NCBI GenBank assembly: GCA_035544875.1
Contig: DASZZP010000038.1
Coordinates: forward strand, 62,001 to 126,000
Length of the DNA: 64,000 bases
Source of the DNA: JASLEW01 sp035544875
Lineage (GTDB): Bacteria > Acidobacteriota > Thermoanaerobaculia > Multivoradales > UBA5704
Direction of reading: 5' to 3'
Below the pieces are notes generated by a model. That model saw only the letters and a program-made list of their open reading frames with translations, searched no databases and had not been told where the DNA came from. This document shows positions 8,444 to 18,585 of this stretch, in pieces (the stretch's first letter is position 1; the number at the start of each line of letters is the position of its first letter). The position numbers were made by a program, and so were the translations under genes.

Positions 8444-11191
8444 TCAGAATACCAGCCGCAAGCCCACTTCGTAGCGCCGCGGCTGCTGGAAGTCGGTGGC
8501 GGCGCCGAGCGGCACCTGGTCGGCGCTGGTGTCCCCCCCGCAACCGCCGGCGAACTGGCAGACCGCGGTCGGCCGCTGGCTCGAGAGAACGTTCTCGATG
8601 GTGCCGATCAGCTCTGCGCTGAGCGGTCCCAGGCGGAACGCCTTGCGCAGCTCGAGCTCCAGGGTGTAGCTGCTGTTCGCGCGCCGGCTGCCGCGCGGCT
8701 CCAGGAACTGGGTGCCATAGAGCGGCGGGTCGAGGTTCTGCAGCACGCTGTAGGAGAAGGGCGACTCGTAGAGGGCGTTGAAGCCGGCCGAGAATCCGAG
8801 CGGCAGCTTGACGAAGCCCTTGACCTTCAACCGGTGCCGGCGGTCATCGCTCAAGAAGCCATAGGTATTGACGAAGTGGACCGGGAAGACGTCGAAGTCG
8901 GGACCCGAACCCTGGGTGTACTCGACGCTGCCGCGTGACAGCGAGTAGGCGTAGGAAGCGACCAGGTAGAGGCGGTCGGCGGCGCGGGTCTCGAAGCGCA
9001 GCAGCAGCCCGTGATAGTCGCGCCGGGCGGCCGCCGGGTTGGTCATCACCAGGTAGGGGCAGTGCACCAGCCCGGGGTCCGCCGTCGGCGTGGGGACGTT
9101 CTCGCTGCAGGTGTCCTCCAGGATGTGGCGCGTCTTCTTGTAGACGTAGGTGAGCTCGATCGAGCTGCGAGAAGCGAGCTGGCGCTGCAGCCCGAGCGTG
9201 AGCTCGTCGGCCGCGGCCGGCTGCAGCCGGGGGTCGACCCGGTTGGGCATGCTGCTCAGCACGTCGAAGAAGGCGTAGCCTGCCGGGTCGCGGTGCAGCG
9301 GGTCGGCGATGACCGCTCCGCCGTGGGCGGTGGCATAGCCCCGGCACAGCGCCGCGACCTGCGCCGGATCGGCGACGCCAGGCGCGACGACGTCCGAGCA
9401 CGAGACATAGCGGGTGGTCGGCGCCAGGCTCAGCCGCGCATAGAAGGGCAGCGAGAGCGCGCTCGGGTGCATGAACCGCCCGTAGCTGCCGCGCAGCAGG
9501 GTGTGGGCGTCGCCGAGCAGATCCCAGGCGAAGCCGAACCGCGGCTGCAGCGCGCTGAGGTTGGCGACGGCGTTGCCGGCCTCGTTGTGGTAGCCGACCG
9601 CGTCGTAGCGCAGGCCGAGCTTCACCGTCAGCGACGGCAGCAGGCGCCAGCCGTCCTGGAGGTAGGCGGCGGCGAGGTCGCCGGTGTAGCTCTTCGCCGG
9701 CAGCACCGGCGTCACGCTGAACAGGAAGGGGCCGCCCTGGCTCGAGTCGTCGACATAGGAGGCGCCGCCGACCGTGTTGTTGAGGGCATCGAGCGCCAGG
9801 CGGCCGTAGGAGAATCCAGCCTTGAACTCGTGCCCGCCGCCGCCCCAGCCCCCGCCGTCCGGCGCGGCCGGGCCGGCGGCGAACCAGGTCAAGCTGGTCT
9901 GCCCCTCGGCGCGCTCGCGGGTCGAGGACTGGACGTTGGCGGCGTTGACCGAGCTGATCTGGGTCGCCTGGTCGAAGACCCCCGGCGTCGCCAGGTCGCC
10001 GCTCGCCGGCGCATCGAAGATCCGGCGCCGGTTGACTCCCGCCTGCAGCTCCCAGAGCAGGTTGCTGCCCAGGGTGGCCGACAGCTCCCCCTGGGAGATG
10101 ACCGAGCTCTGCCTCTCGGTCGCCGCCGCCGCCGGCTCGACGAACTGGCTGGCGTTGAAGTTGGTGTTGGTGAACGGCGTCGAGGAAGCCTTGAAGACCG
10201 CCCGCCATTGCGGGTCGATCTGCCAGCTCAGCTTGCCGAGGTAGTCCTCGCCGCGCAGGGTGTTGGCGGTCGGCGACAGGAACGGCGTCGTCGCCTGCTC
10301 TTGATACTCCGCCGAGGTGAAGAACCAGAGGCGGTCGAGCAGGACCGGACCGCCCAGGGTCGCGGCCGGCAGGATGAAGGTACTCTTGTCCCGGCTGGGG
10401 TCGAAGTGCGGCCCCTTCTCGCTCAGGGCGCTGGTCCGGTAGCGGGTGTCGAAGGTGCCGGAGAAGGAGTTGCCTCCCGACTTGGTGATGAGGTTGACGA
10501 CGCCGCCGGTGGCGCGGCCATATTCCGCCTCGAAGCCGGCGGTGAAGAACGAGATCTCCTGGATGGCGTCGAAGTTGAAGTTGGTTCCCAGGGTGGCGGT
10601 GAAGGGATCGGTCGTGTCGAGGCCGTCGATCAGGTAGACGTTCTCGCCGACCGTCGAGCCGAAGACGTGGGGGTCGGAGTTGAGCTCGGAGAAGCCGACT
10701 CCCGCCGCCGAGCCGATCACCGACTGGTAGAGGCGGTCGTCGGCGCCGATCGAAGAGCGGTCCATGAACTCGGCGGTGAAGACCTGCCCGGTCGCCACCT
10801 GCAGCGGATCGAGCACCGGCGGCTCGGCGGTGACCGTCAGCTGCTCGGCCAGCTCGCCCGCTTCGAGCCGCGGAAAGACCGCGGTCGTGCGGTCGAGGAA
10901 AACGCGCACCTTGGCCAGCTCGATGCTCCGGAACCCGGAAAGCTCGGCCTTGACCCGGTAGAGGCCCGGATCGAGGCTGGGAAAGAGGAAACTGCCGTCG
11001 GCGCCCGTGCGGGTGCTGCGCGCGCCGCCGATCAGCGCCGGCGAGGAGGCGGTGACGGTGACCCCCGGCAGCGCCTCGCCCGCCGGGTCCTTGACCGTCC
11101 CGATCAGCTTGCCGCTCGAGGAGGCGCGCGCCTCCTGGCCGAGCAGCGCGCCGAGTGCGGCCAGCGCCAGCGCCAGGCGATCGACTCTCAT
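8444..11191 (-). CDS. Oar-like TonB-dependent outer-membrane receptor
   Basis: 915-residue outer-membrane protein. It has a signal peptide (residues 1-22, ending A-R-A-S), a carboxypeptidase-regulatory beta-sandwich (about 25-105, G-T-V-K-D-P-A-G-E-A-L-P-G-V), a plug domain (about 125-240, V-Y-L-I-D-G-L-D-T-T-D-P) and a long beta-barrel ending L-R-L-V-F with a terminal aromatic, as barrel proteins do. Acidobacteria have many such receptors for polymers, peptides or other large nutrients; the substrate is not predictable here. The ATG at 11191 is chosen over the longer frame because it follows a G-rich ribosome-binding site and starts the signal peptide. Confidence 0.87.
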   Translation of the reverse strand: MRVDRLALALAALGALLGQEARASSSGKLIGTVKDPAGEALPGVTVTASSPALIGGARSTRTGADGSFLFPSLDPGLYRVKAELSGFRSIELAKVRVFLDRTTAVFPRLEAGELAEQLTVTAEPPVLDPLQVATGQVFTAEFMDRSSIGADDRLYQSVIGSAAGVGFSELNSDPHVFGSTVGENVYLIDGLDTTDPFTATLGTNFNFDAIQEISFFTAGFEAEYGRATGGVVNLITKSGGNSFSGTFDTRYRTSALSEKGPHFDPSRDKSTFILPAATLGGPVLLDRLWFFTSAEYQEQATTPFLSPTANTLRGEDYLGKLSWQIDPQWRAVFKASSTPFTNTNFNASQFVEPAAAATERQSSVISQGELSATLGSNLLWELQAGVNRRRIFDAPASGDLATPGVFDQATQISSVNAANVQSSTRERAEGQTSLTWFAAGPAAPDGGGWGGGGHEFKAGFSYGRLALDALNNTVGGASYVDDSSQGGPFLFSVTPVLPAKSYTGDLAAAYLQDGWRLLPSLTVKLGLRYDAVGYHNEAGNAVANLSALQPRFGFAWDLLGDAHTLLRGSYGRFMHPSALSLPFYARLSLAPTTRYVSCSDVVAPGVADPAQVAALCRGYATAHGGAVIADPLHRDPAGYAFFDVLSSMPNRVDPRLQPAAADELTLGLQRQLASRSSIELTYVYKKTRHILEDTCSENVPTPTADPGLVHCPYLVMTNPAAARRDYHGLLLRFETRAADRLYLVASYAYSLSRGSVEYTQGSGPDFDVFPVHFVNTYGFLSDDRRHRLKVKGFVKLPLGFSAGFNALYESPFSYSVLQNLDPPLYGTQFLEPRGSRRANSSYTLELELRKAFRLGPLSAELIGTIENVLSSQRPTAVCQFAGGCGGDTSADQVPLGAATDFQQPRRYEVGLRLVF

Positions 11192-11437
11192 CGCAAATCC
11201 CCCCACTGAGGCGCGCTGCGTGCGCGCCCGGGTCTGATTCCTCGATTCTATGGGCTTGCCCCGCCGCCGGCGTAAGCGGGAAGAGCGAGCTCGCGAATGA
11301 AAACCTCGCGCCCGACAGAACTTGCGCAACCGGACGCCCAGGGAATACCCATCGTCGAGTGCCGGGTTGCGAGCCTTCATGGCGGCCTGGACGGCGAGCA
11401 GAGAGCGGACCGTGGCCCACGCCGGCACCGGCCGGCC

Positions 11438-13999
11438 ATGAGACCCGCCTTCTACCTGCGCGCCTTGGTGCGCGAGTCACGCCGCGCCCGCGGCCGCCTG
11501 ACCTTCTTCGTCGCCTGCCTCGCCGTCGGCGTCACCGCGGTGGTGGCGGTGGCGGGCATCTCCGCCAGCCTCGACGAGGGCATCCGGATGGAAGCGCGCC
11601 AGCTGCTCGGCGCCGATCTCGCGGTGCGCGGCAGCCGGCCGCTCCCCCCCGACTTCGACTTCGGCGTAGCCGGGCTGCCGCTGCGCACGACCCAGGTCAA
11701 AGAGACCGTTACCGTGGTCTCGGCGCCTCCCGACGCCCAGGGGCGGCCCGGACGGAGCCAGCTGGTCGAGCTCAAGGCGGTCGCCGGCGAGTACCCCTTC
11801 TACGGCAAGCTCGTGCTGCGTCCGGCGCGGCCGCTCGCCGCCTTGCTCGACGCCGAATCGGCGGTAGTGGCGGTGGAGCTGCTCTCTCGCCTGCACCTCC
11901 GGATCGGCGACGCGCTGCGCATCGGCGGGCAGAGCTTCCGCATCGCCGGCGTGGTCCTCTCCGAGCCCGACCGCATCAGCGTCTCGCTCACTCTCGGGCC
12001 CCGGGTCTTCGTTGCCGCGGCAGGCCTCGCCCGCACCACGCTCGAGGGCCTCGGAAGCCGCTTCACCTACCGCACCCTGATCCAGGTTCCGGCGGGCACC
12101 TCGGGCGCGGCGCTGCAGGCCGCGGCCGAGCGGCTCAAGGAGCACCTGCCCAGCCCGACCATGTTCTTCCGCGTCGAAAGCTACCGCGACGCCCAGCCCG
12201 CGCTGCGCGACAACCTGGCCCGCATCGAGCGCTTCCTCGGCCTGGTCGCGCTGCTCTCCTTGTTCGTCGGCGGCATCGGCGTGGCGCAGAGCGTGCGTGC
12301 CTGGATCAGCGGCCGGCTCGATGCGATCGCCGTGCTCAAGTGTCTCGGGATGCGGCCGCGCGAGCTCTTCCTGCTCTACTTGGGTCAGGCCGCCCTGCTC
12401 GGCGTGGCCGGGAGCCTGGTCGGAATCGCCGCCGGCAGCGGCCTGCAGGCCTTGCTGCCGCGGCTCTTCCCCGAGCTGATCCCGGCCGAGCTGCTGCGCG
12501 CCTGGCAGCCGGCTGCCCTGCTGCGCGGCCTTGGTCTCGGCGTGGGGGTGGCGATTCTCTTCAGTCTGCCGCCGCTCTCGGCGGTGCTGCGGGTGCCGCC
12601 GGTGCGGGTGCTCCGCCGCGAGGCCGAGCCGCTGCCGATCCACCGCTGGACGGCCGCCGCTACGCTGGCGGCGCTCGCCGCCGGCATCTTCGGCTTTGCC
12701 ACCCTGCAGTCGCGTTCCTGGCTGCTCGGGGCCCAGTTCACCGGCGGCGTGGCCTTCGCCGCCGCGGCGCTCAGCCTGGGCGCGCTCGCCATCACCCGTG
12801 CCGTGCGCCGTCTGCCGCGCCGCTTCGCCCGCCTGCCGCTGCGCCACGGCCTCGCCGCGCTGGCGCGGCCCGGCGCCGCGACGCTGTCGGCGATCGTCGC
12901 TCTCGGCCTCGGAGTGCTGGTGGTCCTCGCCATGTCGCTGGTCGAGCGCCGTCTGTCGCGCCAGTTCACCCGCGAGCTGCCGGCCGACGCTCCCAACGTC
13001 TTTCTGATCGATATCCAGCCCGATCAGTGGCCGGGAGTCCGGCAGCTGCTCGCACGCGCCAGGGCGCGGCGCATCGAGTCGGTGCCGGTCATCACCGCCC
13101 GCCTGGTGGCCATCGACGGCGTCGGCGCCGAGCAGCTGGTTCAGCGGCAGCGCAGCGCGCGCCGCACCGGAGACGGCCGCGGCGGCCACCGCTGGGTGCT
13201 GACCCGCGAGCAGCGGCTGACCTCGCTCGCCGCCCTGCCGGCCGACAACGAGATCGTCGCCGGCAGGCTGTGGAGCGATCCCGGGCGCGCCGAAGCGAGC
13301 GTCGAGAAGTCCTTTGCCGACGACCTCGGCGTGCGGCTGGGTTCGGTCCTGCGCTGGGACATCGAAGGAGTTCCCTTTGACTTGACGGTGACCAGCATCC
13401 GCACCGTCAACTGGCGCTCGTTCGGCATCAACTTCTCGGTGGTGGTCAAGCCGGGGGTGCTCGATCAGGCGCCCCAGCAGCGGTTCGCGGCGGCGCGCAT
13501 CGCCCCCGGCGGCGAGCAGCGCTTGCAGGACCTGCTCGCGGCGAGCTACCCCAACATCACCCTGCTGCGCATCCGCGACGTGCTCGAGCGAGTGCTCACC
13601 GTCCTCAACCGGATCGCGGTCGGCGTCAGGTTCCTCGGCGCTTTCACGGTGCTGGCCGGCATCGCAATCCTGGCCGGGGCCGTCGCCGCCGGCTCGGTGC
13701 GGCGCGGCCGCGAGGTCGCCCTGCTCAAGACGCTCGGCCTCACCCGCCGCGGTGTTGCATCCAGCTTCGCGGTCGAGTACGCGCTGGTCGGCCTGGTCGC
13801 CGGCGCGATCGGCGCCGCCGCCGGCGCGCTGCTGGCCTGGGGCGTCATCACGCGCGGCTTCAACCTCGCGCCCGAGCTCGAGCCGCTGCCGGTCGGGGCC
13901 GCCGTCGTGGCGAGCGTCTTCCTCACCGTCATCGCCGGCCTCGCCGCCAGCCTCCGCGCCCTCGAGCGCCGCCCGATCGAAGTCCTGCGCAACGAATAG
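11438..13999 (+). CDS. FtsX-family ABC permease, YbbP-like
   Basis: 853-residue permease with two FtsX domains. One helix lies near the N-terminus (R-L-T-F-F-V-A-C-L-A-V-G-V) followed by a periplasmic MacB-like domain, a central four-helix group (about 265-470) and a C-terminal three-helix group (about 725-850, with G-R-E-V-A-L-L-K-T-L-G-L-T-R). This matches YbbP-type permeases that work with a LolD-like ATPase in lipid or hydrophobic-substrate handling. No ATPase gene is adjacent, so its partner must be encoded elsewhere. The ATG at 11438 opens the first helix region; the open frame before it is a low-quality extension. It is divergent from the TonB receptor. Confidence 0.82.
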   Translation: MRPAFYLRALVRESRRARGRLTFFVACLAVGVTAVVAVAGISASLDEGIRMEARQLLGADLAVRGSRPLPPDFDFGVAGLPLRTTQVKETVTVVSAPPDAQGRPGRSQLVELKAVAGEYPFYGKLVLRPARPLAALLDAESAVVAVELLSRLHLRIGDALRIGGQSFRIAGVVLSEPDRISVSLTLGPRVFVAAAGLARTTLEGLGSRFTYRTLIQVPAGTSGAALQAAAERLKEHLPSPTMFFRVESYRDAQPALRDNLARIERFLGLVALLSLFVGGIGVAQSVRAWISGRLDAIAVLKCLGMRPRELFLLYLGQAALLGVAGSLVGIAAGSGLQALLPRLFPELIPAELLRAWQPAALLRGLGLGVGVAILFSLPPLSAVLRVPPVRVLRREAEPLPIHRWTAAATLAALAAGIFGFATLQSRSWLLGAQFTGGVAFAAAALSLGALAITRAVRRLPRRFARLPLRHGLAALARPGAATLSAIVALGLGVLVVLAMSLVERRLSRQFTRELPADAPNVFLIDIQPDQWPGVRQLLARARARRIESVPVITARLVAIDGVGAEQLVQRQRSARRTGDGRGGHRWVLTREQRLTSLAALPADNEIVAGRLWSDPGRAEASVEKSFADDLGVRLGSVLRWDIEGVPFDLTVTSIRTVNWRSFGINFSVVVKPGVLDQAPQQRFAAARIAPGGEQRLQDLLAASYPNITLLRIRDVLERVLTVLNRIAVGVRFLGAFTVLAGIAILAGAVAAGSVRRGREVALLKTLGLTRRGVASSFAVEYALVGLVAGAIGAAAGALLAWGVITRGFNLAPELEPLPVGAAVVASVFLTVIAGLAASLRALERRPIEVLRNE

Positions 14000-14080
14000 C
14001 CGCACCGCGTCACTAACCACGCGATCTGGTCTGGAGTCAAACACGACTACTCCACTCTCGAGATCGTGAAGCGGCCTAGC

Positions 14081-17000
14081 TTAGTGCGTATCCTGAAGCG
14101 TCACCGTGCCCGTCGAGCCCGCAGCCGTGGTCGCCGTTGCCGCGAACACGCGGCCGTCCGAGGCCGACGCGCGGAGCGTCCAGGTGCCCGGTGGCAGCGA
14201 GCGCACCACCGCGTGACCGTGCTCGAGGCTCCAGGTCGACCGTAGGCTTCCGAACAGCGGAACAAGGAAGGGCACGCCGGAGGCATCGATCAAGGTCAGC
14301 GTGGCGAGGGCGTCAGAGTCGGCAAGATCCGGCGCCATGACGTCGAGTTGCGCGTACGGCAGAAGGGTCACGGGAACGGGCGGTCCAGGCACCGTCACGG
14401 AAAGTCGTGCGACCGCGCTCCCCGTCGACGCCACCAGAGCCTGCCACGATCCCGGGGGAACGGAACTGAACCGCACGCGGCCGGAGTCCAAGGAGAGCGC
14501 GCTATCGCAGTACACCCAATTGCCGTTCGTATCGAGCACGGCGATCCGCACATTGAATGGCGCGGCGCCGGGTCCGGCGACATCGAGCGCGAGGCCCGCC
14601 GAGGTCTCGAGCCGGAAGACCACGTCGGTCAGGTCGTCAGCGCCCACTTGAGCACTTTGCCGGCTCGCCGCGTAGCCTTCTTTGCGCGCTTCGAGGCCAT
14701 AGGTCCCGCTGCCGACCTCCGCGAAGCGGAAGGCACCGTGCGAGTCGGTCGTGGCACCTAGAGGCTCCGCCCAGGACGTCCGTGGAGCATTGTCCCTGCC
14801 GGCGATCGGGCGCAGCTCGACGCTCGCACCCTCGAGCGGCGAACCGTCCGTCGCGCCTACAACGACACCGCTCACTGCGGCGGCTGTGAGCTCGATCTGG
14901 ATCTCACGATCTCCGTCCAGGTCGAACGTGTCGCGCTTCTCCGCGCCCGTCGAGGAACTGACCACGCGCAGCGCATAGTGGCCACGGGTCAGCCCTGCGA
15001 TGCGGAATTGCCCCTCGAGATCCGTGCGCGCCTCGCCGCTCGCGGATCGATCCATGCCTTCAACCCAAACGCCGGCATCGGCCAACGGCTTGCCGCCGCG
15101 CCGAACGACGCCGCTCAGGACCAGGCCGCTTGTGAAGTCGAGGTCGAGCACGTTGTCGCTCCCGCCTTCGACATGGGCCTTCCCCTCGCCATGACGGCCC
15201 TCGACTTCGGCGCTCACCGCCCAATCGCCGGGCGAGAGTCCGTCGATCTGGTAGTGACCGGTTGCCTCGGCCTGTCCCGAAGCCCAATCGCCGGTGAGTC
15301 CGAGGCGATGCGCCTGGATGGTCAGACCACCCAGGAGCCCAAAGGCCAGGCCGCGCAGCGCACCGTGCAGCGTGGCACCCGGCTGCAAACGTACTTCCAG
15401 ACCCTCGACGGGAGCACCCTTGACTGCAATCGGCATCTCTGGTGCAGTCGCATAGCCCTCGGCGCTGGCGCTCAAACGGTACTGGCCGTCGCTCAGGTCC
15501 GCAAAATGGAAGTTTCCTCCCGCGTCGGTCGTCGCCGCGGGCCAGACACCGTAGAGCCGGACCTCGGCGTCGCCGACCGGTCGTCCGTCTGGATCGAGCA
15601 CGACGCCGGCAACCGAAGTGCCGACACGCAATCGCAGATCGCGCTCGTTGTCCCCGGCCTCGATCTGGATCTGCTCGACACTGCGGCGACCGGAGCCAGA
15701 CGTCGCGACGATGCGCTGCGCTCCCAGGGGTGCACTCGTGATCGAGTACTGGCCGTCACCGTCGGTGGTTGCGGATCCTGACGGCGAGCTCTCGATCTCG
15801 ACGGAGGCACCCACGACCGGCTGGTCGTCGGCCGCGAGGACGCGACCATGCAGGGTGGCGGCGCGTTTGAGCAGAAGATCGAGATTCTCCAGGTTCTTGC
15901 CGCTCTCCGCCAGGAGACTGCTCAGTTTCGCCGTCTGCCAGCCGGGCGCCTCCGCCTGGAGGTCGAGGCGACCGAGCGGCAAGTCCTCGATCACGAAGCG
16001 GCCGTCGGCGTCGCAGGCCGTGGTCGAGTACCTGAACTCGGCGCTCCCCGGCCTGAAGACCACCCTGGCGTCTGTGACCGCCTGGCCGTAGGCGTCGTGT
16101 ACACGCCCGGTGGCGCGCACCGAAGGCCTGAGAGTCAGCTCCACAAGGCGCTCCGGGTCGACCTTGACTTGCGGTGCAACCTCAGGCGAGAAGCCGCTGT
16201 GCGTGACCACGAGGTCGAGCCGATCACCGCTGCGCCGATCGACGAGCGTGAACCCTCCGTCGGCACCGGTTTCGGCGTCGGGAACCTCCGTGTCAGAGTC
16301 GGGTGAACGGCGCCACCGTCCGAGCCATACTTGCGCGTTGGCCACGGGCGAGCGCTGGGTATTTAGCACGCGACCGACGAGAGTCACTCCCGGCTCCAGC
16401 CGAAAGGTGCCGAGGTCTTGCGATCCGGAGCCGGCTTCCACGCTCAAGGCGGGCGTCTCAAGGGAGGCGAATCCCTGCGCAGACAGCTTCAGGCTGTAGC
16501 GCTGCGGCGGCAAGTGCTGCATCTCGAAACGCCCCCTCGCGTCGCTTGTCGCTCGTCGCTCGCGCTCCGGAATCGCGACGCTCGGCACGCCGCGGCGCGG
16601 GTTCGAAAACGCCGCGGCGGTCCACACCACGGTCACTCCTGCGAGTAGCTTGCCCTGCCCATCCACCACGTGACCAAAGACGCTCGCGCCGCGGCGGACT
16701 ACGATCGTCCAGTCCCCAGGGAGGCGTGAGGAATCGCGCACCGGCGGCAGATCGCGCGCCTCGACCGCGAAGTTTCGCGCCAGCGCCGCGACCGCATAGC
16801 CCACATCGAAAAGCAGTCCCTTGAGCGCGAACCGTCCGTCCCGGGAGACGGCGGCTCGCGGTTGATTCTCGGTAAGGTCGGCGCGCCATGTCTCGAATCC
16901 GCGTTGCGGCTCGCCGCGCACCTTGACGTTCACTACCGGCTGGCCCTTTTCATCGACCACTCGACCACGCAGCGCAAAGGTCGGCGGCAAGACGATTGTC

Positions 17001-18097
17001 GGCGCGCGCCCGAGAAGCAAGCCACCCCACGCGAGCTGGTAGCTCGTCGCGTACGCCGTCGCGGCAGCCCGAATCTCCTGAAAGTCGCCCAGCTCGAGAG
17101 TGAGGGTGTAACTGCCGGCGGTGTCGGTGCGGACGGCGCGGACCATCGATCGAGTCCACACCAAGGCGCCGGCGATCGGCTGCCGAGTACGCTCGTCGAG
17201 CACTCGGCCGCTGCCGCTGCGCGGCGCTTCGAGGTCGACGACCAGCGGCTCGGCACGCGCCACTCCCAGGACGTGCATCGTGCGCGCCGCGCCGTCGGCC
17301 GCCGCGAACAGGAGGTCCGAGCCGACGAGGCGCGGAACCATGACGGTCGCCCCGCCATTGGCTGCGCTGGTCGCGAGCGGCCAGCCCTTGGCATCGAGCA
17401 CCAGCACACCGGCGCGCGGCTTGCCGTTGGCACCCCGCACGAGGACTCGGAGGCCCACGCCCGCCTGCAGATGCACCGTTGCGCCGCTTCCTGCCTTGAC
17501 CGTGCCCTTCCCTTCGCAGCTCGCGCGCGCGAAGGCGCGCACCGCCAGGCGCTTGCCGGAGCCGCACTGGAGCCGCACGCGACCGCTGTCGTCGGTCTTG
17601 CCCAGGCTCTCGCCGAGCTCCCAGGAACGCTCGTCGAAGGATTGGTCGACGCCAGTGTCCCGCTGCGCAATTCCTGCAACCCACGCCCCGCGCTGTGGTC
17701 TACGCCCGGCGTCGAGCACCGTGACGGCGCAGCCCGCGTCGCGCGAGAGACTCACGTCGGGCAAGGTTTCATCTTCGAGCAGCGGCGCGAGCGCGACCTC
17801 GCGCGGAACCAATCCAGGTGCGCTGGCACGCAGGCGATACACACCCGCGCCCGGCGCGGACAAATCAAACGAACCGCTCTCACCCGTGGTAGCAGAGGCG
17901 AGCGGCGGCGGCGCGTTCTCTTCGACGAGTCGCTGGGCGCGGCTCACATTCGACTCGAGCGGGAGGAGCTCCAGACGCGCGCCAGCTACTGGCCCCTGCG
18001 CTTCGTTCAACACGCGGCCATGCAGCACGGGCCCCAGCGCACTCCTTTCGCCGCTCGCCGCGAGCGCGCAGACCAGCCAGCCGAGAAACCATCTCAT
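14081..18097 (-). CDS. Giant secreted protein of carboxypeptidase-regulatory (Ig-like) repeats
   Basis: 1338-residue protein with an N-terminal signal sequence (M-R-W-F-L-G-W-L-V-C-A-L-A-A-S-G). It is then built from about a dozen carboxypeptidase-regulatory-like beta-sandwich repeats. Each runs G-x-V-x-D-x-x-G-x-P-V-x-x-A-x-V, then a T-D-x-x-G-x-F segment and a L-x-x-G-x-Y-x-L segment. No catalytic domain, membrane anchor or sorting motif is visible. Such arrays act as stalks or adhesive and carbohydrate-contacting surface proteins. A ribosome-binding site (GAGGGG) precedes the ATG. Base composition is slightly less GC-rich than in its neighbours. Confidence 0.8.
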   Translation of the reverse strand: MRWFLGWLVCALAASGERSALGPVLHGRVLNEAQGPVAGARLELLPLESNVSRAQRLVEENAPPPLASATTGESGSFDLSAPGAGVYRLRASAPGLVPREVALAPLLEDETLPDVSLSRDAGCAVTVLDAGRRPQRGAWVAGIAQRDTGVDQSFDERSWELGESLGKTDDSGRVRLQCGSGKRLAVRAFARASCEGKGTVKAGSGATVHLQAGVGLRVLVRGANGKPRAGVLVLDAKGWPLATSAANGGATVMVPRLVGSDLLFAAADGAARTMHVLGVARAEPLVVDLEAPRSGSGRVLDERTRQPIAGALVWTRSMVRAVRTDTAGSYTLTLELGDFQEIRAAATAYATSYQLAWGGLLLGRAPTIVLPPTFALRGRVVDEKGQPVVNVKVRGEPQRGFETWRADLTENQPRAAVSRDGRFALKGLLFDVGYAVAALARNFAVEARDLPPVRDSSRLPGDWTIVVRRGASVFGHVVDGQGKLLAGVTVVWTAAAFSNPRRGVPSVAIPERERRATSDARGRFEMQHLPPQRYSLKLSAQGFASLETPALSVEAGSGSQDLGTFRLEPGVTLVGRVLNTQRSPVANAQVWLGRWRRSPDSDTEVPDAETGADGGFTLVDRRSGDRLDLVVTHSGFSPEVAPQVKVDPERLVELTLRPSVRATGRVHDAYGQAVTDARVVFRPGSAEFRYSTTACDADGRFVIEDLPLGRLDLQAEAPGWQTAKLSSLLAESGKNLENLDLLLKRAATLHGRVLAADDQPVVGASVEIESSPSGSATTDGDGQYSITSAPLGAQRIVATSGSGRRSVEQIQIEAGDNERDLRLRVGTSVAGVVLDPDGRPVGDAEVRLYGVWPAATTDAGGNFHFADLSDGQYRLSASAEGYATAPEMPIAVKGAPVEGLEVRLQPGATLHGALRGLAFGLLGGLTIQAHRLGLTGDWASGQAEATGHYQIDGLSPGDWAVSAEVEGRHGEGKAHVEGGSDNVLDLDFTSGLVLSGVVRRGGKPLADAGVWVEGMDRSASGEARTDLEGQFRIAGLTRGHYALRVVSSSTGAEKRDTFDLDGDREIQIELTAAAVSGVVVGATDGSPLEGASVELRPIAGRDNAPRTSWAEPLGATTDSHGAFRFAEVGSGTYGLEARKEGYAASRQSAQVGADDLTDVVFRLETSAGLALDVAGPGAAPFNVRIAVLDTNGNWVYCDSALSLDSGRVRFSSVPPGSWQALVASTGSAVARLSVTVPGPPVPVTLLPYAQLDVMAPDLADSDALATLTLIDASGVPFLVPLFGSLRSTWSLEHGHAVVRSLPPGTWTLRASASDGRVFAATATTAAGSTGTVTLQDTH

Positions 18098-18485
18098 CGC
18101 TCAACCCCTCGTTGTTCCGCTCGCACTATCGTAGTGCAGGATCGATTCGTCAGGATCGAGGTGGCGCTCGGGCCGAGCATCATCAAGCCGATCAACCGGC
18201 GCGCCGCTCGCCCGCGTCTCCGCTGGCGGGTGACGAGCCCGCCCGAGCGCCGGGGCCTGCGGGCGGGATCAGGCGAGGACTCCCCGGCGTCAACTACACT
18301 TGTGCAGCCCATTGCCTCATGGCTCGACGCTACCATTGCAATCAGCCAGGAATCGTTTCAACGTGCCAACCGCCTGCCGCGGGACTGCACGAGCGGCGCC
18401 GGCGTCGAGACTCCGCGGTCAAGGCGCCGGCGTGCCGGTTGCCGCCGTGCGCTCCTTGGACAGTCGCCGCCAGCCGCCGTCAAGT
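18098..18485. other. Intergenic region, no gene recognised
   Basis: Region between two divergently transcribed genes. It holds the upstream DNA of the repeat-protein gene and of the tetR promoter. The open frames here are low-complexity Arg/Pro-rich shadows. No RNA gene or repeat was recognised. Confidence 0.6.
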
Positions 18486-18514
18486 TTGACAGCTCTCGCT
18501 TTCCCTTCTAGACT
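18486..18514 (+). promoter_or_regulatory. Sigma-70-type promoter of the tetR operon
   Basis: A perfect TTGACA -35 (18486-18491), 17-base spacer and TAGACT -10 (18509-18514). Transcription would start near 18521, inside the first operator, so repressor binding would block initiation directly. Confidence 0.75.
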
Positions 18515-18552
18515 ACCGACCGACCGGTAGGATTCTACCGAGTGGCCGGTAG
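18513..18552. promoter_or_regulatory. Two tandem TetR-type operators, CTACCG-N6-CGGTAG
   Basis: Two 18-bp inverted repeats with identical arms and spacer length, CTACCG-N6-CGGTAG, at 18513-18530 and 18535-18552. They lie 22 bp apart centre to centre (two helical turns), which would put two repressor dimers on the same DNA face. The first overlaps the -10 and the start point; the second ends at the first possible TTG start codon. They are expected to bind the TetR protein encoded just downstream, giving autoregulation and control of the whole operon. Confidence 0.8.
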
Positions 18553-18585
18553 TTGAAAGGATTCTTCTTGGCAAGGGCAGCGGCG

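Noticed and set aside
11155..13380. A 741-codon + frame overlapping the FtsX permease gene
   Set aside because: Low-complexity Arg/Pro/Ala sequence; the other frame gives a clear permease with FtsX motifs.
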